Origin: Chlamydomonas sphaeroides
Lineage: Eukaryota > Chlorophyta > Chlorophyceae > Chlamydomonadales > Chlamydomonadaceae
NCBI GenBank assembly: GCA_001662425.1
Contig: BDDC01000335.1
Location: 1 to 64,000, forward strand
DNA: 64,000 nucleotides
Direction of reading: 5' to 3'
A program made the position numbers and the translations under genes. Below the pieces are notes generated by a model. It was not told the origin of the DNA. It ran no database searches and saw only the letters and a program-made list of their open reading frames with translations. This document shows, one piece after another, positions 58,470 through 64,000 of this stretch; the stretch's first letter is position 1, and each line of letters starts with the position of its first letter.

Positions 58470-60897
58470 TGTGGAGGGTTTAATGAGTCGTGTCAGCGAG
58501 CCGGGGGTAAGGGAAAGTTAAACAACTGTCAGCCTATCATGAGGCACATACTACGAGGCTACCCTCTGCGGCGATTGCGGCAGCCCCATCGAGTGCAGCT
58601 GGGTCGCCGGGGGCGACCCAGAGTCGGTGGTGCGTGGGCAAGAGGCTGTGTAGCAGCGAGTGATACCTGCGCCTGAGGCGCTGCTCAGGGGCAACCTGAT
58701 ATTAAGGAGGGCTAGTGGAGGAGGACGGGGCTAGCGGAGGGCACGGAATGGCGTGGGCGGGGAGCCCCTGAGGTCCCTACCCAGGACGTACCGGCTGGTC
58801 GCGCTCAGCGCTTTGAGAGACATCGACCGTGCATAGCTGTCCGGATGTCTCGCCAGCGACTTAACGGGCAGGCACGGGTTAATTACGGGAATGGGTTAAC
58901 AATGTGCCTGGTGTTCGCACCGTGAAGTTGGCACCAGCACCGCCGCTAGCCAGCGACAGTGTCTTCCTCACCAGGATCAGCGGATTTGTCGGGACGTACT
59001 ACGCTGACCGTCGTCGCAGCGCTGTGCGAATGCGCAGCCGCCCCAAGCACGCCGCTGCCGGCATCCTGCTGTTGCTGCTTTGTCGCATGCTCTGACTGGC
59101 TTGCAGGGTCGCGAGGAGCCACGCACGTCGTAAGGAAACTCCATATTGTCATATGTTGCGCCGATTGCTGGGTTGGGCCCTGGGGCCCTGCCAGTAGTGA
59201 AGCAAGTTATAGAAGCAGGTTTGCTCGGCCGTTGTCTGGCATTCGATAGGTTGTGATACACGAAACGCCGTGTTCGCCCAAACAGCCAACCGTATATCGT
59301 GTTACAGGTACAATAAAGATGTGGGGTGATAGGCGTCTTGTGCCGTTCAGCCGCGTACGTAATTGCGCGCTGCTAGTCCAAAACTATATCTACCCATTAC
59401 CCGGACAATATGCAAGGGAGGATGTGCATGGCGCATATATCGTATCACGCTGTTTAAGTTGGCCTCCGAATGCGCGCCCCGCACTCACTTTCGCAGCCCG
59501 CCCCCTCCCCCCCCCGCCCCACGAGCCCCCCAGCTAACTCTGGCGCACGGGGGCACCTTCCTTCCCTGGTAGCGCACGTCGCTGCAGAGGACGTGTAGCT
59601 AGCGGCAAGGATAGACGGGCTGAGGGGAGACCTCTGCTGCCGTTGCCGCTCAGCACCGCTGGCCACGTGATGCTAGCACAGCATCGCTGCTGCCCGCAGC
59701 GCACGAAGGCACCGCCCTGCTACGCGTGGCTCGTCGGTATGTCCCGCACTAGGGGCGGTGTCCGTGATCGTGCACCTGGTACTGCGGCGGTCTGCGGCAG
59801 AGTTACGGAGGGCTGCTGTGTGGCGCATCCTCGTCCTCTCCTCGCTACAACGGGGGCTTCTGAGCCATCAAAGCTGCTGCTGTCAGGCTTGCGGCACGGT
59901 GGTCCGGCCTGTCCGGCGAACAAGCTGCCCTCGGGACGAGGTGCGCAGGTGCGGTGGCGTACCATCGCTGCAAGAATGTACTTCGCGGAGAGAAAGTCGT
60001 AGGGAGTAGAGTAGAGGACGAGGACGTGCCAACCAATACGCCACGCGGCTCCGACAACCGAGCCAGTGGAACTCGGATGCCAGGGCAGCCTCGAGCACTT
60101 GCCCGACCCGGTAGTCGCGTTTCCAGCAACCAGTCCACCGTTGTTCGCCCAGATAGAGCGATGGCGCTGGCCAGGCGCCGTTTAGCGAGTTTATTGACAC
60201 CGATGGAGGGCAGGGAGCCGAGGCAAAGTGAGGCACGACCCACCAGGTAGGAGGACACCCTCCTGGTACCCAGCCTTCCACGCCAGGCGCTGCAGGCTGG
60301 TGAGGCGCCGGAAGCAGCCCCAGGAGCTCCATGCACCGCCGCGCGGGGCGGTTTCGTCCATCGGGCTGCGCGCTGCACTGTGCGGGTCGCCGGTGGCAGG
60401 GCTCGCTCCGTGGGTGGCGGGGGCAGGCGCTGCGGCTTGCCGCGCGAGGCGCTGCAACGGAGCAGCCCGCGCTGGCGGCGCTGCGTGTATGCCGCCGGCC
60501 TGGGCAGTGACGCGGGGTGCCTTGCCACAGCACGGTCCCACACCCAATCAACGCCTCGGTAACACCAACAGCCATCCCATATCTATTCCAACGCGGCCGC
60601 CCGAACTGTGCAGCAGCGGCAGCAGTACTGTCGAAGCTCGCGCCGCGGCCGGCATCAGCCCCGACCCCTGAGCTCTTCCGCCTGCCCCCCGCATCTAATA
60701 ATCCCCAGCCCTCCGCAAGCCCCTGCTTTCACCAACAAGGCCGACACCAACGAGGCGGACACTCAGACCAGCCCCCGAACCCTTCTTAGCCCTCTGCCGG
60801 CCCCGCCCTGCTATGGAACCGGCGAACTCAACGAGCCCAACCACCTACACCAACGGCATAGACAACCCCCAGCAGGAGTACCCCAGCCCTCCCCGCC
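58470..60897. other. Intergenic region, 2.4 kb, no gene supported
   Basis: Upstream region of the kinase gene and 3' flank of the LRR gene, with a stretch of lower GC at about 59100-59460. A minus-strand open frame at 59845-60543 has no recognised similarity and lacks conserved motifs. Confidence 0.5.
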
Positions 60898-63800
60898 TCA
60901 CAGCTCCAGCGACGCCAGGCTGCTCGTTCCCGCCAGTGCCGCCACGCCCGCCTGGCTCACCCCGGGGCACTGCGCCAGGCTCAGCGCGCACAGCGCCGTC
61001 AACGATCCCAGCGCCGCCACCCCGGCGTCCGTCACCCCGGGGCAGCGCGCCAGCCGCAGCGACGTCAGGCTGCTCACGCGCGCCAGCGCCGTCAGCGCAG
61101 CGTCCGTGAGGTGCAGGCAGGAGTCCACGTGCAGCGTCAGCAGCGGCGGGCCCTGCGGCGGCGGCGCGTCCGCCGCGCCGCCATCCCCGCCGGCAGGCGC
61201 CGCCCCCTGCCCCGGGCCCTGGGGCGCCGGCGGCGGCGGCGTCGGCGGCGGCGCGCCGGCCAGCGCCGCGATGCCGGCGTCGGTGATGCGCACGCAGCCG
61301 GACAGCTTGGCCAGCGACAGCAGCCGCAGCTGCGCCAGCGCCGTCAGCGTGGCGTCGCCTATGCGGCTGCTCTGCGACAGGTCCAGCGCTGCGCGGGCGG
61401 GGCGGGGCGGGGCGGCGTGTGGAAGCAGCGCCACGTGAATTGTGGGTCATTCGTCATCATCGTGTCGATAATACCTGCTCGCAGCGCGCCTCGTGGTGGC
61501 CAGGCCGGGAGGGCCGACCGTGGATAGGATGCTGCACGGCCCTAGCTAGCATAGTGCTGCACGGCCCTAGCTAGCAGCCCAAGCCGGCCGGGAATCGTTG
61601 CTCGTAGAGCACCCCTGGGTGCCGTACCGGGAGGACGGTGGTTGCTACACGCACGGCGCTAGATGTCGACGACCCGCCCCAGCCACGAGGCCTCCTGGCC
61701 CCAGCTGCTGCACGAGTTGTGCCAGCACGGTCCAACCCATGGGCACCAGCCAAGCGAGCAGCGCCCCAGACGGTACCGTACCTGTCAGCAGGCTGAGCCG
61801 CGCCAGGCAGGAGCCGCCCGCGTCCGTGAGGCCGCCGCAGCCCGCTGCGTCCAGCCTGCCCAGCCCCCGCAGCGCTCCGCACACCGCCGCCAGCCCCGGG
61901 TCGCTCAGCGCCTGGCCGCCGGTCAGCAGCAGCACGGACAGGCGGGCGGCGGAGCGGCGGCCGGCCCAGGCCGCGAAGCCCGCGCCGGTCAGGCCGGGGC
62001 CAGCGTGGGAGAGGTCGAGCAGCGCGAGGCGGCTCAGCGGCGCCAGGGCCGCGACCCCGGCGTCGGTGAGGCCGGGGCAGCTGGCAGCGTGCAGGTGCGC
62101 CAGGCTGGGGCGCAGCGGCGCCAGGCGGGACAGAGCAGCATCGGTCAGCCGGCTGCAGGCGCTGAGGCTGAGCACCTGAGGGGAGGCGGGGCCAGAGTAC
62201 AGCCGCGGCGCGGGTTGCAGGGCGACGACGGTGGCAGCGGCGGCAGGCAGCAGTGGCGGCCCTCGCCCACACGCACGCACGACCCCCGGCGGCACTTCAA
62301 GCGACCGCCCCACCGCCCGAGGACCCACGGCCCGGGGGCCCACACCTGCAGCTCGGCCAGGCCCGCCGCCAGCGCGCCCACGCCCTCTTCGCCTAGCCGG
62401 CTGCAGCCGCACAGCAGCAGCGTGCGCAGACCGCTGCAGCTGCCCGCAGCCAGCGCCGCCGCCGCGGCATCGTCGACGTGGCGCGCCCACGACAGGTCCA
62501 GCAGGCGCAGCCGCGGCAGCTCAGCCAGCGGGCACTGCAGCCCGCGGGCCGCAACGGAGCCGAGGCTGGTGGTGGCGAGGGAGCTGGACTGGGAGGCGCG
62601 CGCCAGCAGGGCGCGGTCCCCGCCGGAGCCTGGAGGGGGCGCGACCGCGCCTGCCGGGCTGGCAGTGGCGCGGGAGAAGGCGGGGGAGGTGACGGCGGCG
62701 GCGCCGTCGGGGCCCAGCAGCAGCGGCCCTGCGTAGTGGAGCAGGCTGAGGTGCTGCAGCGAGGTCATGGCGCCCAGGCAGCGCAGCGAGGCGGGGCCCA
62801 GGCCGGAGGGCGGTGGCGGGCCGGGCGGCGGCGGAGGTTGGGCCGCTGGTGGCGGCGCGGCCGGCGGCGCCTCGCCGGCAAGCGGCTGGCCTGCCTCCAC
62901 CGCCGCTGCCGGCGGCTGCGGTGGCTGTGGCGGCTGGGGCGGCGGCGCGAACGACGAGGCGTCCAGGGCGAGCCGTACGATCCCGCTGCCGCCGCAGTAC
63001 CTGTCGTGCTCGTCGCCGCTAGCGCCCGTCTCAGCTGCAAGTGCGCCGGAAGTAGCCAGTGTCGTGGCGCCTTGCGATGGCGGCGGCGGTGGCGGCGGCG
63101 GCGCGCACAGCCTCGCCACGTCAGCGTCAGTGAGGGTCATGTGGATGTTGTACTGCAGGCTCACGTCCCGCAAGCCGCCGCCGCAACCTCTCGCCACCAC
63201 CCCCGTCCGCCGCCGCGCCACCGCCGCCGCCACCGCCGCCAGGCAGCCGCGCGTCACGCGCTGCCCGCAGCCGCGCACGCTCAGCGCCGTCAGCCCCGTC
63301 AGCCGCTCCACCAGCGCCGCCACGCCAACGTCGCTCAGCGCCGGCAGCGCCGCCAGGCTCACCGCCGCCAGGCCTGGCCACGCCTCTGCTGCGTCCGCTA
63401 GGCCCATGTCCGTGACGCGGGCGCCGCTGCCGCCCAGCGCGAGCCGCGTCAGCTGGAGGCCGCCCGCCGCCAGGGCCGCCAGGGTGCCGTCGGCCACGGC
63501 CAAGCGGGCGAGGCCGGTGTGCGTTAGGTCGAGCGAGCGCAGCGGCCGCAGCCGCGACAGGCAGCGCACGCCGGCCTCGCTCACCAGCGGGCAGCCCGCC
63601 AGGCTCAGGTGTGCCAGCCGCGGCAGCACCGCCAGGGCGCGCAGGCCGGCGTTGGAGACCTGCGGCGGCCCGAGGGGCGGCCCGCAGCCATGCAGTTGCT
63701 TGCGACAGAGGGACCTTGTGAAGGGGTGCGACAAGCGCCCGGCTGATGCTGCAAACACAGGAGCACAAGCAATTGCACACAACCATCCACAGGACGGAGT

Positions 63801-64000
63801 GGCTGTCCTCAGTGCCCTCAGTGATTGTGACGTGAGACCGTAGCGCTGCGCTTGGGGGAACCACGGCACGCACACGCGCGCCCGCCGGGCCCTGGCGAGT
63901 CGGGGTCCCCCGCGCACCCTCAGGCACCACGCCAGCTCCAGTGCCGCCAGCCCCGACAGCTGCGCCAGCGCCAGCAGGCCCAGGTCGCTCACGCCCACGC
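60898..64000 (-). CDS. Leucine-rich-repeat protein of the AMN1/FBXL type (partial)
   Basis: Exons: from beyond 64000 to 63918, then 63659-62346, 62175-61782 and 61388-60898, phases consistent, about 760 residues seen; the N-terminus lies outside the window. The protein is built of 23-27-residue repeats of the cysteine-containing LRR type with the consensus LTDAGVAAL (SNAGLRALAVLPRLAHLSLA, CPLVSEAGVRCL, CPGLTDAGVAALAPL, CPGVSQAGVAALAGT). Such arrays form a curved solenoid for protein binding, as in AMN1 or FBXL F-box proteins. A Pro/Ala/Gln-rich insertion of about 60 residues and a Gly/Ala insertion interrupt the array. Whether an F-box is present cannot be told from this part. The repeats reach almost to the stop codon. 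Related proteins are numerous in volvocine algae. Confidence 0.87.
61530..61576. repeat. 22-bp direct duplication
   Basis: The 22-bp sequence starting TGCTGCACGGCCCTAGCT occurs at 61530-61551 and again at 61555-61576, inside the intron 61389-61781 of the LRR gene. Confidence 0.9.

Noticed and set aside
59845..60543. Minus-strand open frame of 232 codons near the LRR gene
   Set aside because: Arg/Pro/Ser-rich without motifs; could be a transposon remnant but nothing in it allows that to be claimed.
1..64000. tRNA, rRNA or organellar genes
   Set aside because: No cloverleaf or rRNA-like sequence was recognised by eye; a tRNAscan-SE or Infernal run would be needed to exclude them.

Overview
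The window reads as nuclear DNA of a green alga of the Chlamydomonadales (volvocine or Chlamydomonas-like). The evidence is the very GC-rich coding sequence, dense short introns (about 100, often 70-350 nt), long Ala/Gly/Pro/Ser-rich linkers, TGTAA polyadenylation signals downstream of several stops, and the gene content: chlorophyllase-like hydrolase, plant-type ARID-PHD protein, and a giant PAS/TmcB-like membrane protein typical of these algae. Species cannot be told from the sequence. Gene models were built by hand by joining exons at GT-AG or GC-AG sites so that frame and family similarity are kept. For ten of the twelve genes the exon lengths sum to a multiple of three; the other two run off the window ends. 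No transcript evidence was available.

Layout. 1-3863 (-): TPR protein with an OB-like N-terminal module, 3' end outside the window. 4376-6402 (-): CDIN1/C15orf41-type PD-(D/E)XK nuclease. 6745-11537 (-): TatD-like domain with degenerate active site fused to a YVH1/DUSP12-type zinc-binding domain. 11822-14129 (-): DHHC palmitoyltransferase. 14791-15933 (-): small Pro/Ala-rich, probably plastid-targeted membrane protein. 16223-17729 (+): UBE2S-type ubiquitin E2. 18419-20631 (-): chlorophyllase-like hydrolase. 22994-27742 (-): ARID4-like ARID-PHD protein. 28201-30676 (+): unrecognised beta-rich protein. 32431-49809 (+): 36-exon, about 2,707-residue PAS-domain, multi-membrane-span protein of the TmcB/FixL-like family. 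52816-58469 (-): protein kinase with a large insertion. 60898 to the right end (-): leucine-rich-repeat protein, N-terminus outside the window.

The genes do not form a pathway. The window mixes chromatin (ARID4-like), ubiquitin/cell cycle (UBE2S-like), lipid modification (DHHC), chlorophyll metabolism and signalling (PAS protein, kinase). Two head-to-head pairs (14791-15933 with 16223-17729, and 22994-27742 with 28201-30676) share short intergenic promoters. UBE2S and the chlorophyllase gene are convergent with probably overlapping 3' ends. Three longer intergenic stretches (30677-32430, 49810-52815, 58470-60897) and 20632-22993 hold no gene I can support.

The most notable points are the TatD-YVH1 fusion that has lost most TatD metal ligands, the unusually high share of GC-AG introns (eight of about 100), and the PAS protein whose first PAS domain looks FixL-like but lacks the usual heme histidine.
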